Below, piece after piece: positions 9,442-21,400 of a DNA stretch of 64,000 nucleotides; the stretch's first letter is position 1; each line of letters starts with the position of its first letter. The notes beneath the pieces were generated by a model. That model had not been told where the DNA came from, made no database searches, and worked only from the letters and a program-made list of their open reading frames with translations. The translations under genes were made by a program, and so were the position numbers. Source of the stretch: Temperatibacter marinus (GTDB lineage Bacteria > Pseudomonadota > Alphaproteobacteria > Sphingomonadales > Kordiimonadaceae); NCBI RefSeq assembly GCF_031598375.1, contig NZ_CP123872.1, forward strand, positions 1,655,001 through 1,719,000, given 5' to 3'.

Positions 9442-10740
9442 TTAGTTGTCCTTGGATGGAAGACCCTTTTCGATCAAATCACAGCTTTCTTTAATTCCAT
9501 TGTTCTTACTAATTTGAATAGCATAGTAGTGTGCGGCTTCAGCAACTTTCTTTGATTCTAATAATGCGACTATCTTGGATGCAACCCGTTCAATAGTGAA
9601 TTCTTTCTCCAGCAGATAGTCACCAAGATTGAGCGCTTTTATTTTGTCGGCATTATCAAATTGATCGAAAGCAGTAGGTCTAATTAACTGAGGAATGCCT
9701 GCCTGAATTGCTTGAGACATTGTTCCAATTCCTCCATGGTGAACAGCTAACAGTGATTTTGAAAAAACATACTCAAAATCAGCATAGTTTAAATGCAGAC
9801 ACTTATTAGGAATCTCGATGTTGACGCCTTCAATATCTCCTCCAATAAAAATGCAGGGAAGCTTCAGTTTGTCACTAACTATCCATGCAATATGAATGAG
9901 AGAGGTCACATTAGTATAGCCAGTTCCAAAACTAAAAATTATTGGAGCCCCATGACTGTCGATAAATTTATCGACATAACTTCTACTTTTAGGTTTTACG
10001 TCATTAAATAATGGGAAATTTGTTAGCGTAAGCTGTTTTGGCCAATCTTCAGCGGGCTCACCGTACCATGGGGGGAATAGTGCTATTTGTTGAAAAGTAG
10101 GATTGAGGTGCATTTCGACTGACGCTTTGCCTATAGATGAAAGTCCCAGCTTCTTACGCAATTGGTTTGCCTCTCTTATGTGAGGTTTCATGAGTTTCCG
10201 TCGTTCTTGCTTATTAAGCTCGTTTTTGAAATATTTTGCCTTCTCACCACTAGGTAGCCATGCTGGAATCAACCATTTAGTCGGGGCTGATGGCGATAGG
10301 GCAGATAATATGACTATGGGAGACAAAATGAAATGGACAACTGGCAAGTCGAAACTTTCTGCGGCCCAAACTGCACCATTAAGTGAAGGGTTTGAGCACA
10401 TGATAATAGGCTTCTTATCAAATTTTGTACGGACCGACTTTACATATTTGTATGAGGTTCGCAATGACGAACGCCCTAGAATAGGCCATGTAATTTGCCC
10501 TGCACCTTTGCCAAACATCCAAAACCTCTCATCTCTGATTAACTTATTGTGATTGTCTACTGTGCCGGTGCTAACATGTTCAAAACCTTCTGCTTTCACA
10601 AGGTCGCAAAAACGATCGTTACTTAAAAAGATGATGTGCGCGCCTCTGGCGGAAAGCTCCTTACCAATTCCAATTAGGGGATAGATATCACCGCTCGTCC
10701 CCTGTGCTGATATGATGAACGTTTGTTGGGAAAGAGCCAT
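9442..10740 (-). CDS. GT1 (UGT/MGT-like) glycosyltransferase
   Basis: This 432-aa GT-B fold glycosyltransferase has the N-terminal signature SAQGTSGDIYPLIGIGKEL (sugar-acceptor half). The nucleotide-sugar site in the C-terminal half has HHGGIGTMSQ at 334-343, followed by the DQFDNA motif (about 359-364) that contacts the sugar donor. Family relatives glycosylate macrolides, sterols, lipids or peptides using UDP- or dTDP-sugars. It is convergent with the epimerase gene (42 bp between stops), inside the island and not in the precursor operon. I infer that it modifies the exported peptide (Ser, Thr or Tyr of the core) or a self-protective lipid, but the acceptor cannot be told from sequence. The ribosome site is weak. 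Confidence 0.85.
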   Translation of the reverse strand: MALSQQTFIISAQGTSGDIYPLIGIGKELSARGAHIIFLSNDRFCDLVKAEGFEHVSTGTVDNHNKLIRDERFWMFGKGAGQITWPILGRSSLRTSYKYVKSVRTKFDKKPIIMCSNPSLNGAVWAAESFDLPVVHFILSPIVILSALSPSAPTKWLIPAWLPSGEKAKYFKNELNKQERRKLMKPHIREANQLRKKLGLSSIGKASVEMHLNPTFQQIALFPPWYGEPAEDWPKQLTLTNFPLFNDVKPKSRSYVDKFIDSHGAPIIFSFGTGYTNVTSLIHIAWIVSDKLKLPCIFIGGDIEGVNIEIPNKCLHLNYADFEYVFSKSLLAVHHGGIGTMSQAIQAGIPQLIRPTAFDQFDNADKIKALNLGDYLLEKEFTIERVASKIVALLESKKVAEAAHYYAIQISKNNGIKESCDLIEKGLPSKDN

Positions 10741-11064
10741 TCTAGTATTATCCAGAAAAATATACGAAAGCCAGAAGCATTGAGATTAATTTGACTGTGT
10801 GAAGCTAAGTAATTACTATACACTATTAAGTAGACTGGGTGTGGGTCAAGATGATAATCTATGTTAAATAGCACAGTCTCTAGTTTAAAGTATCTTGGTG
10901 GATTTCCATTTTTTTTCATAGAATGAGGTCAACATAGTACGGTGTGAACATTTCAAGATCTAAGGAATACAATGATTGCAACCAGAGTGATACAAGTAAC
11001 CCTCTGAAAATGTTGTTCTTCTAAAGAAGTTGGATTTAATCGAGGAGATAATGTGCTTGGTCAC
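10741..11064. other. Intergenic region, no gene seen
   Basis: This AT-rich stretch lies upstream of the minus-strand glycosyltransferase gene and should hold its promoter. Short open frames exist but have no recognisable protein features. No operator or terminator can be assigned. Confidence 0.4.
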
Positions 11065-11155
11065 TGATTATCACACTTTATATCACATTATATTTATAAA
11101 GTTTATTATATACTATGATATCAAGTAGTTAAATATATACTTATCAGGCTCATAA
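11065..11155 (+). repeat. Right copy of island direct repeat
   Basis: Positions 11126-11155 repeat 3067-3096 exactly (30 bp). Positions 11065-11088 (TGATTATCACACTTTATATC..) match 3008-3031 at 19 of 24 positions. This copy runs directly into a tRNA-fMet 3' half, unlike the left copy, which diverges after the CTCATAA of the anticodon loop. Confidence 0.8.
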
Positions 11156-11269
11156 CCTGAAGGTCGTAGGTTCAACCGCAGGAGCAGCGAGACATCGTCT
11201 CGCGTAACAGCGACAAGGTCAGGAAGCCTACATAAAATGTAGGCGCACCTAAATCTGGCCCCCGCAACA
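11144..11269 (+). pseudogene. tRNA-fMet 3'-half remnant with hairpin insertion in the T-arm
   Basis: Positions 11144-11167 match the anticodon arm and following bases of tRNA-fMet (2571-2594) over 24 bp. The T-arm begins (GGTTCAA) but is interrupted by about 75 bp (11176-11250). The tRNA then resumes as AAATCTGGCCCCCGCAAC. The insertion holds two perfect hairpins: GCGAGAC-ATC-GTCTCGC (11187-11203) and GCCTACAT-AAA-ATGTAGGC (11226-11244). The 5' half of the tRNA is absent, so it cannot give a functional tRNA. From 11270 to 11436 no gene is seen. Confidence 0.8.
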
Positions 11270-11436
11270 CCTCATCAACGTCACTCATAACAATACTGTC
11301 GTAAGAATGTCGAAGAGGGACTGTATCCCAAAGGGGAGGAGCCGGGACCGAAGCGTGATCCTGTATTTTGCTCTTGCTCTCTTTCCTTAGGCCCCATAGG
11401 GTACTATGCTGTTACCAACCGGTTGGGGAGGCCATC

Positions 11437-12261
11437 ATGGATCAGACATTACATTTCATTTCGGGCCTGCCGCGTTCAGGCTCTACACTTCTAGCAGCCT
11501 TGCTGCGCCAAAACCCAAGGTTTCATGCGTCTATCAGCAGTCCTGTTGCCGCATTGATGAATGGGATGCTTGAACAGATCGGAGCAGGGAGTGAATTTTA
11601 TCGGTTTTTTGATCAGGACAAGCGCAGGGCTCTTTGTGAAGCTTTGTTCAAGGCTTATTATGCAGAACATCAAGGGGAGACCGTAATTTTTGATACCAAT
11701 CGATCCTGGACAGCGCGGATGCATCAGCTTGAGATGCTATGGGGTGAGTTTAAAATGATCGTTTGTGTGCGGAACCCCGCTTGGATCGTGGACAGTTTCG
11801 AAACCCTTTATCGCAATCATCCTCTGGATTATAGCCGTGTCTATTCGGGAAAAACTCGCGGCAACATCTACAGCAGAGCGGAAAGTTTAATGGCTCATTC
11901 TGGTGTTATAGGCAGCGCTTGGGCGGCGTTGAAGGAAGCCTATTACGGCCCTCTCTCAGATCGGCTTTTACTGGTGGATTATGAATTACTTGCCAAACAT
12001 CCTGAAAAATGCCTTTCGTTGGTTTATGACTTTCTTGAGGAATCGCCCTTTAAGCATGACGTTAACAAAGTTGCTTTTGAAGATGCAGTATTTGACCGTG
12101 ATGTGGGGGTTGAAGGGCTCCACTCCGTGCGAGGAAAGGTTGAGCTTCAAACCCGTGCCACTCTCTTGCCGCCTGACGTGTTCAAAACATATTCTGAGAT
12201 GGCCTTTTGGCATGACACCAAAGGGACGAGGGCAAATCTGATATCGCATAAATCTTATTGA
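11437..12261 (+). CDS. Sulfotransferase family protein
   Basis: This 274-aa protein is probably PAPS-dependent. The N-terminal 5'-phosphosulfate loop is GLPRSGSTLL (residues 10-19), and the second PAPS-binding region includes VCVRNPAWIVDSF. The start ATG 11437 has a GGGGAGG ribosome site 6 nt upstream. A longer in-frame start at 11368 lacks one and would add residues unlike the family. The family is common in marine alphaproteobacteria and sulfates glycans, peptides or small molecules, and the acceptor here is unknown. It lies just outside the island and upstream of the giant RTX gene, without evident operon linkage. Confidence 0.85.
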   Translation: MDQTLHFISGLPRSGSTLLAALLRQNPRFHASISSPVAALMNGMLEQIGAGSEFYRFFDQDKRRALCEALFKAYYAEHQGETVIFDTNRSWTARMHQLEMLWGEFKMIVCVRNPAWIVDSFETLYRNHPLDYSRVYSGKTRGNIYSRAESLMAHSGVIGSAWAALKEAYYGPLSDRLLLVDYELLAKHPEKCLSLVYDFLEESPFKHDVNKVAFEDAVFDRDVGVEGLHSVRGKVELQTRATLLPPDVFKTYSEMAFWHDTKGTRANLISHKSY

Positions 12262-12407
12262 TATATCTTTAGTTTGTAATTGACTCTCATAAGAATATTA
12301 TTAAAGTTTTAACTTAACTTAGTACCTGAGTAGTTCTATTTTTTTCACTTTACTGATTGCTCATGCGCCAGCCCTGAGTGATTTATTATTGCTCAAGGGG
12401 CAACGAT

Positions 12408-15400
12408 ATGGATTCTTCTCACATCACAATTGAAACAAGTTCATCTGACGACGTGCTCACCATTGAAAGCGGAGAGGATGCGACAGTTACACTGGTTATC
12501 GTAGACGGCAGCATTCCTGATAAAGAAACTTTCATAAAGGGGCTTGCAGCGGATACAGAGGTTGTGGTTCTAGATGGCGAAGTTTCTGGTATCAAGCAAG
12601 TGATTGAGTTGCTTTCAGGTTATTCAGGTCTAGACAGTATACATTTTGTGACCCACGGTGCTGAAGGGTCTTTCAGTCTTGGAACAGATAGGATTGACGC
12701 TGAAGGCCTCAAGCAAGACACAGCCTTTTTGAAAGCCATTGATGCGGCGGTGAAAGACGGCGGTGATATTCACCTTTATGGGTGTCATGTGGGTGCAGGA
12801 GAAGAGGGCGCAGAACTTTTAGAGATATTCGCAGCAGGCGCATCTGTGGATATGGCTGCAAGCGATGATATCACAGGAAGCGGCGGAGATTGGGATCTAG
12901 AGATTAAAACAGGCGCGATTGAGAGCGGTACCCCTTTTACGGCGCAAGCGTTACAAGATTTTACACATGTTCTGAGTGTGGATGACGAGGATTTTAACGG
13001 TGAAAACTTCTTTCCGGCTGCAGGCAGTATCACGGTTAACGGGTGGACTGTAGGCAGTACAGACCCAAATTCCTACATCATTGATGGCCCTGGCGGTGAA
13101 GGTGTTCTTGTTGAGGATACGTCCTTTTCAAATGAGAATATGTATTTCAAAAGTACAGATGGCAGTGAGTTTAAGCTGGATAGTTTCTATCTGTATACTG
13201 GTATTGCAAATCATACTGTCACTGTCTATGGCTATAAGGATGGGGCGAAGGTTAGCGGCGCAGAATTTACAGTTGATATCACCTCCTTCCAAGGAGAAAC
13301 TGTAAATCTATCCGGTCAGTCACAGTCCATTCAAGATGCCTTTGGTAATATTGATGAGGTGGTGATTAAAGCAGCTGATATCTCACATATACTCGATACC
13401 ATTCGTGTGTCTGCCGCCGAGGATAATGGCGGAGGCGGGGGCGGAGACGTTAATAGTACTCCGACAGTGTCTGGTATGGATGCTCTAGACCTTGATGTTG
13501 TCTATAATACAGCGTCAATCCTTGACCTGTCTGGGGTCTCTGTTGATGATGCGGATACAGACGATGCGCTCACTTTGACGCTGACATTTGGCAGCGGAAC
13601 TCTCGCTGTCACAGGCGCAGGCAACGACGTCACTCTTGGAGGGGATAGTACGTCTACAGTCACCCTTTCCGGAACCGAAACAGAAATTAATGCAGCCCTG
13701 AGTAGTGGCACGTTCACTTTTAGTCCAGCGGCTGATAGTGCAGCGGATACAACGTTGACCCTCAGTGTGGCAGACGACGAGGCGGCGACGACCACAGCGA
13801 ATGCTGTAGCGATTGTTGTGAATGCCGCGCCTGAGATTATTGAAGGGGAAGCACCGACGGCCGTTACAGAAGATACGGCGTCTAATGTCGATCTCTCAGA
13901 ATTTGATGTGAGCGACCTTGACGGGGGTGTGGTTACGCTGACGCTTGCTGTTGATTCTGGTACTTTAACCGCTGCAGCAGGCAGTGGTGTTACGATCACT
14001 GATAGTGGTTCTAGCGAGCTCACCCTTGAAGGAAGTGTGGCTGATCTGAATAGCTATCTTGATACAGAGACTAATATAAAATTTACGACAGAGGAAAATG
14101 CCACAGATGATGTGACCCTGACCATCACGCCTAATGACGGTACTGTTGATGGGGTTGCTGTTCAAATAACCCTTGAAGTGACTGCTGTTGATGATGCCCC
14201 GACACTGACGGATAATACAGGCATAGATGGTGGCCTAACCGAGCTTGAAATTGTCTCCGAAGATTTAGGTGAATTCGATGCTGGTCAGATCCTCGAAGAT
14301 ACGGCTACAACTGTTGATCTCTCGGGCATTGATATTGCAGATATTGATAGTGAAAGTGTGACCCTCACGCTGACCTTGGAGGATACAGACGATGTCTTTG
14401 GTGACACCAATGCAGGCATATTCACAGTCATTGCTGAAAATGCCGATAGCTTCTCATCATCAAATGATGGAGATGTCACAATTGGTGGCAATGGGACAAG
14501 TGTCATTACACTGACAGGGGCGCCAAATGCAATTAATGAATTACTGGGGACAAGTGATGCTATTGTCTATCAAACATATGACAATAATGAAGACACTGAA
14601 ACCCTGACCATAAGCCTGTCAGACGGCACCACGACAGTTAGTTTAGATCCGATTAACGTGAATATTACAGGCGTGGATGATCCGTCTGTTGTGACGGGAT
14701 TGCCTGATGACTTGACAGCCACCGTCAACACAGAAACCAGTGTGGTCTTTTCTGATGTGAGTATTACAGACGTGGAAGACTTAGCGTCAATTACACTAAC
14801 CATAGCGGGTGTTGGTGAGAATGCTGCAGGATCCCTGTCCCTTAAAGAGTCTGATCTCTTTTTCCTTGAGGATATCACACCCTCAGGCGGTATTTATGCC
14901 GGTGTGACCACAGTGACGCTCACGGGGACGCCTGAAAATGTGCAAACTTACCTAAGCACGGAAGGGAATATTACCTATACCCCCGCCACCGACGTGGAAG
15001 GCGACAGCACCAATACACTCACCCTCACACAGGATGCGAGTGACGACCAAACGCTGACCATCGCAACCATCGATATCGATGTGGATCCAGTGGATAGTCC
15101 GACCACATTGACGGGCGATTTATCGCTGCCAGCCATTAGTGAAGACTTTGGTCCCTCTTCAGGCCTTGGAAATATTGGTGTTCAGATTGTTGACGCAGAC
15201 GATGAAGTCACTATTATTTTGTCTGTCAGCCAAGGAGGGATTGGTCTTTTCGTTACCACAGATGGAAATTCATTAACAGAGAATGAATTTACCCTGACGG
15301 GATCTGTTGACTATATCAACTCTATCTTAGATAATAGCATTAATAGCGGCGAATTTTTAAGTATAGAACTGCCACAAGATTATAATGGTGATCTTGAATT

Positions 15401-18400
15401 TACCATCAAAGATGTTGATGGAAATGAACTAGCCTCACAAACTGTTACTGTGACCCCAGTTGCAGACCCAACGACCATCACGATCGCTACAGGTCCTGAC
15501 TATATTGAAGATCAGGGCGATATAAATTTTGTACTAGAAGACATTACCATTGATGATACAGACGGTGAAGTTCAGATTACCTTAACGCCAAAAATTGCCG
15601 AAGCCAATGAGGGTGAAACTGGAGGAGACTGGGTCTTTAACATTTTGTCTGTCGATGAAGACCAAGAGACTGACGGCACCCAAGTAGAGATTACCTTAGG
15701 AACAGGGGAGAACGCAACGACAGAGACGATTACGCTCTCTCGCGATGATAGCACCGGCGCAATCACCTTGTCGGGAAGCCCTGAAGCTGTTGAAAGTTAT
15801 CTCCGGACAGAGGGCGGCCTTGAGTTTTCACTTCCAGACGATATAAGCGGTAGTACGGGGATTGAGTTTTCTGTTGGGGATAGTGGCCAAGATGGGGGAG
15901 GTGTAAGTTTTGATGGTGCTGAACCAGTTGCGGCCGATACCTATTCATTTACTATTCTAAGCGTCGATGATCCGGCCACTTTCACAGGTTCCCTCGCTTC
16001 AAATATTTTTGAAGAAGATGCGACCGTCGCAAATAATCAAATTAAGTTTTCTGAAGATTTCGCACTTTCTGATGTTGAACCGAAAACCACCCTTAAGATA
16101 TCCGTCAGCGAGGGAGAGGTGAACTTTTTAGGGGAGGTGTCTGGTGTTGATGTTATTGGTGACAATTATGGACAAACCATCACTTTAAGAGGGGCAGCGG
16201 CAGATCTAACGACTGCTATCAAAAATAATCTATATTATTTGGGTGATCAAAACTTTAATGGAGAGGTGACTTTCAGCATTACCAATGAAGATGGAAGTGC
16301 CATTACAAATGCGGATGAGGACGAATTTGTATCCTCCATCTTAGTGGACGCTATTCCTGACATTTCGGTTGTTGATTATTCTACCCTGCCAACTTTTGTA
16401 GAAGATATAGCGGGCATTAGTTTTACCCTCAGTGATATTTCAATCGAAAACCCTGATGAGATTGTGAGCCTCACCCTTACGCCAGGCGAGGTGATGTATC
16501 CTGGAGATGTCCCAGTCATTGAGGGTGGGTGGAATCTGACAATCAGCTCAGCAGATGAAGACCAAGAAACTGACGGTGTTCAAGTCACTGTTACCTTAGG
16601 AGAAGGCGAGTCTGCAACAGAAGAACTGATCACTGTTTTGCGCAATGAAACAAGCGGTGCTATTACTTTAAATGGCTCCCCTGAGGCTGTGGAATCGTAC
16701 CTTCAACGAACTGAAGATGGTCTCGTCTTTAATTCTGATTTGAATGTCTATGGCGCTACAACCTTTACGCTCACTGATGAGACAGGTCCAATCGATCAAC
16801 CGAATAGTGACATATACATTTTAGCAGTCGAGGATCCCACAACAGTCACAGTTTTACAAGATCAGGTCAGTGTAAGTGATTTCAATACGCCTATTTATCT
16901 ATCAGACCTTTTTGAGATTGAAGACCCAGAGGGCATCGCTCTAATTGAAGTCTCTTTCGATGGATTTACGGCTGATGTAGGCATGAATTTGAGTTCCTAC
17001 TCATTAGACTATGGTGAATTTGAAAACGAAAATGAAATAAATGTGGACGGGACAATAAGAATAGAAACGCCCACTACTCTTGATCTTATTGATACTAAAT
17101 CACTGCGGGTAGAAAACAGTAATGAGTTAATATTCGATCAATTCATTATAGCTATCGAGAATGATTCCATCACTCAATATGGACCAGATGCGGGTACAAT
17201 TACAGTTACTTATACTGGTGAAGGTGGTCTTGAACAAACCGCTGAAGTCACTGTTAATATTGGCACATTTGGCGGGAATTCTAACGATACATTTATTGGC
17301 AGCGAAATTACTGGTTACGTAGACGGGGGTGAGGGGACAGACACCGCAGATTATACAAATTCTTCTTCCAGTGTATCTGTGAATCTTGCTGATGGTTTAG
17401 CAGAATCTGGCGGGGACGCAGAAGGTGATATCTTAATTAATATCGAGAATGTTACTGGCTCAAGAGTTGGTAGAAATCTCTTGACGGGAGATGACTCTGA
17501 TAATGTGCTTAAATCAAGTGGCGGTGCTTTAGATACCCTCATTGGCGGTGCGGGCAATGACAGTCTAAGAGGATGGACAGCATCCAAACTATATGGAGAA
17601 GACGGGGATGACACCCTGGTAGGGTCTTCATTCAGTAATCTTAATGGGGGTGCCGGTAATGATAGTCTTACAGGTCATTCTAACACTAATTTAATTGGCG
17701 GTCTTGGTGATGATACACTTTCGGTCGGTCTCGGTGGTAGTAATCTAAGCGGGGGCGAAGGGAACGATCTGCTACAATCATTCATTGGTGGTTTTGGTTC
17801 CTCCTCTAAAGCGACAGAATTTAACGGCGGCACTGGCAATGATACAATTGTTGCAGGCGATAGCCGGGATGTCATCCGGGGCGGCGAAGGGACGGATAAA
17901 GTTTCTTACGCGCGTTCTGATGAAGGTGTGAATGTTGACCTTAGTATTGCCAAAACAGGTTCGGCTGCTTTTGGATTAGGCGGCTATGCAGGCGGGGATC
18001 GTTTTGAAAGCATAGAAAACCTGGAAGGGTCTGGTCATAATGATAGCCTGTACGGAGACGACGAGAATAACTTAATTGCTGGCGGCAACGGCAATGATAA
18101 GATTGGCGGTAATGGCGGCAATGATACTCTTGGCGGCGGTTCAGGCAATGATACCCTTTGGGGCGGCGCAGGGAATGATAGCCTGCTCGGTCAAGACGGC
18201 AATGACAGCCTTATGGGCGGTGAGGGTAATGATATCCTAAGCGGCGGTGCCGGCGAAGATACTATATACGGCGGTGTCGGCGATGATACGTTCACAGGGG
18301 GGGCTGGATCAGATAGTTTGGTTATTCTCAAGGGGCACGGCCATAACGTCATTACTGATTTCAATGTGATGGAAGACATACTGGATCTATCCCAAGCTGA

Positions 18401-21400
18401 TTTTGGGTATGATGACGTCGACGATATGACCGTTGAGACAGTAGAAGGCGGCCTGAAAATCGTCTTTGACACAGACAATAGTGTTACGCTGCTGAGCGAT
18501 GACTTAACCTCAATTGATGATCTATCCAGTGACTATATTGCTGGTGTGGGCTATGACGGTGATATCTTCATAGGAACAGATGAGATTGATGATATTACAG
18601 GAACGTCGCTCAGAGATAGCATGACTGGCGCCGAATTAAATGATGTATTTGAAGGTCTGGGTGGGGCTGATTACATTGATGGTGGTGAAAATATTGATAC
18701 AGCGAAATATGGGCAATCAGATGATAAAGTCATTATCGATCTTTCCGATGAATCCGCTGAGAAAGGCGGCCATGCTGAAGGCGACATCCTCGTAAATATT
18801 GAGAATATCGAAGGGTCAAGTTTTGGCGATGTGATCACAGGGGACGCAAAGGAAAACGTCCTTAAAGGGTTAGGCGGCAATGATAGCATCATGGGCGGTG
18901 GCTATGATGATACCTTACTTGGCCATGAAGGGAATGATACACTCTTCGGCGGGACAGGACGTGATCGTCTTGCTGGTCAACAGGGTAACGATTTTATCTA
19001 TGGTAATACGACCTTAGTCGCTGACGCTGAATCAGAAGACTCTTATGATAGTGATGTTTTCGTAGGCGGTGATACATTACTCGGGGGGCATGGTACAGAT
19101 TACTTGGTCTCGGGCGGTGAAAATTCACGTTTAGATGGGTGTGAGGATAACGATACATTGATCGGGAGTGACTTTGCTGAATTCCTTGGCGGGGGAGATG
19201 GTTACGATAGTCTTTTAGCCAATGGTGGGGATGATAGTTTACGAGGCGGCTCAGGCAGTGATTATATGGATGGCGGTGACGGTATTGATACTGCCTATTT
19301 CTATGGAGGCAGTATCAATGTCGATTTAGCCAAGCATGATGGCACAGATGGGTCACATGCTCTTGGCGGTGATGCTGAAGGGGATGTTCTTAAAAATATT
19401 GAAAATATCCATGGGACTGATGAGAATGATAGCCTATACGGCGATGATGGCGCTAATCAATTATTCGGAAATGAAGGCGATGACAACATCTTTGGTGTTG
19501 AGGGCGCAGATTCTCTGTTCGGGGGCGACGGGACAGATACGATCGGCGGCGGTGCTGGTAATGACAAAATCTTTGGAAATGAAGATGCTGACCTGCTTTA
19601 CGGCGGTGCCGGCGACGATAGCCTTGATGGCGGTGATGGTGATGATACTTTATACGGCGGTGTGGGCGATGATAGTTTCACTGGCGGTTCTGGATCAGAT
19701 AGTTTCGTCATTCTCAAGGATCACGGACACGACACCATCACAGGTTTCAATATTAGTGAAGACATATTAGATCTATCTAAATCTGATTTTGGCTATAATA
19801 CTACCGACGAGTTGACCGTAGAAACGGTAGAGGGTGGGCTGAAAATTGTCTTTGACATAGAAAATAGTGTCACGCTGCTGAGCGATGACTTAAATGCAGT
19901 CACAGATCTCACTTCAGATTTCATCAAAGGAATCGGTTTCGATAGCACCCTCGTAGGCACAGCTGCTGCTGATCGACTGGTGGCGGGAACTCTGGCTCCT
20001 AGTGATGAGATTTCAACTTTAACTCCTGGAGATTATGAAGGTGGTTCCGCTGGTAAGGATAGTGTTTCAGGCGGCGCTGGTGATGATACACTTATTGGCG
20101 GCGCCTCAGGGGATTATCTGGACGGCGGTGACGGCAGTGACTGGGTTGATTATTCAGGGTCGACTGCTCGTGTAAATGTCAATCTGAATGATGAGAGTGC
20201 AAGCGGCGGCGACGCCCAAGGGGATATTCTTGTTTCTATAGAGAATATTACAGGATCGGACAAGGCAGATGTCTTGATCGGAAGTAATGCAGGTAATGCC
20301 ATTGAAGGTTTAACTGGCGCAGACCTAATCCAAGGATTAGGTGGAAATGATACCCTATCAGGCGCTGGTGCGAACGCAACGCTTGAGGGCGGTAGCGGGG
20401 ATGATTTGTTAAGAGCCTCAGTGGATACCTCTGATAGTGAAGGCCAGAGCGGGTTGATTAACTTCTACGGCGGTGCCGGCGATGACACCATCGAGGCTGA
20501 CGTGACAAAGGGCGGCGTTATTGATGGGGGTGCGGGAACTGATAGGCTTGTTTTAGTGGGCGATGAGAACACAATTTTCAACATAGATCTGGGTAAGGGG
20601 TCAATAGAAATTGGTGACAAATCCTATTCATTCAGCGGCATAGAGCAGTTTGTTGGAGGTGATAACGGTGATAGTTTCCAAGGGCCTGCTGCAGATTCTG
20701 AGGAGTATATCGATGCTTATTTTGATGGAGGCAAAGGGGATGATACTATAGTTGGAACAGGGTCTGCTGATACTCTTATCGGAGGCGACGGGAATGATAG
20801 TATCACAGCTATAGGTGTATCAAGCGTAGAAATTCAGGGGGACGACGGTGATGACTATATCAGAGTAATTTCAATAGGAGGTGAAATTTCTGGAGGCGAC
20901 GGTAACGATACGATAGACACTCGCGAGACTGACAATAATCCAGGAGACGGTTTAACTATTCACGGTGGCAATGGGAATGATCTGATCTCAGCCAATCTCA
21001 ACGACACAGTTTATGGGGGGAGTGGGAATGATACGATTACAACAGTGCAAGATGGCACCTTATACGGCGAGGATGGGAATGATGTCTTAACTGGCGGCTT
21101 AGCGCAGGACATATTATACGGCGGAGAAGGCGATGACAGTCTAAACGGCGGTGACTTAAATGACACTCTGGAGGGCGGAGCTGGAGCTGATACGATTGAC
21201 GGCGGTGAAGGCGAAGACACGGCTAGGTATGATAGTTCATCAGCTAGTGTGAATGTTAATCTTGCCCAGCATAATGGTGACACGGATAACGGTGGCAGCT
21301 TTGCGTCTGGCGGTGATGCAGAAGGTGATGCGCTCATTAATATTGAAACCCTCAGAGGATCCAAGTTTGATGATACACTGTACGGAGATTCTGAAGACAA

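Larger units (their letters stand above)
2621..11269. mobile_element. tRNA-fMet-bracketed genomic island carrying a RiPP locus
   Basis: The intact tRNA-fMet (2544-2620) is on the left and a partial copy of its 3' half (11144-11269) is on the right. Between them lie six genes that are more AT-rich than the flanking chromosome. An imperfect direct repeat of about 90 bp (3008-3096 and 11065-11155, with 30 bp identical) also brackets the genes. This is the layout left by integration at a tRNA gene. No integrase, recombinase or transposase gene is visible, so the island is either a non-autonomous cassette or a remnant. The exact boundaries are inferred. Confidence 0.7.
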
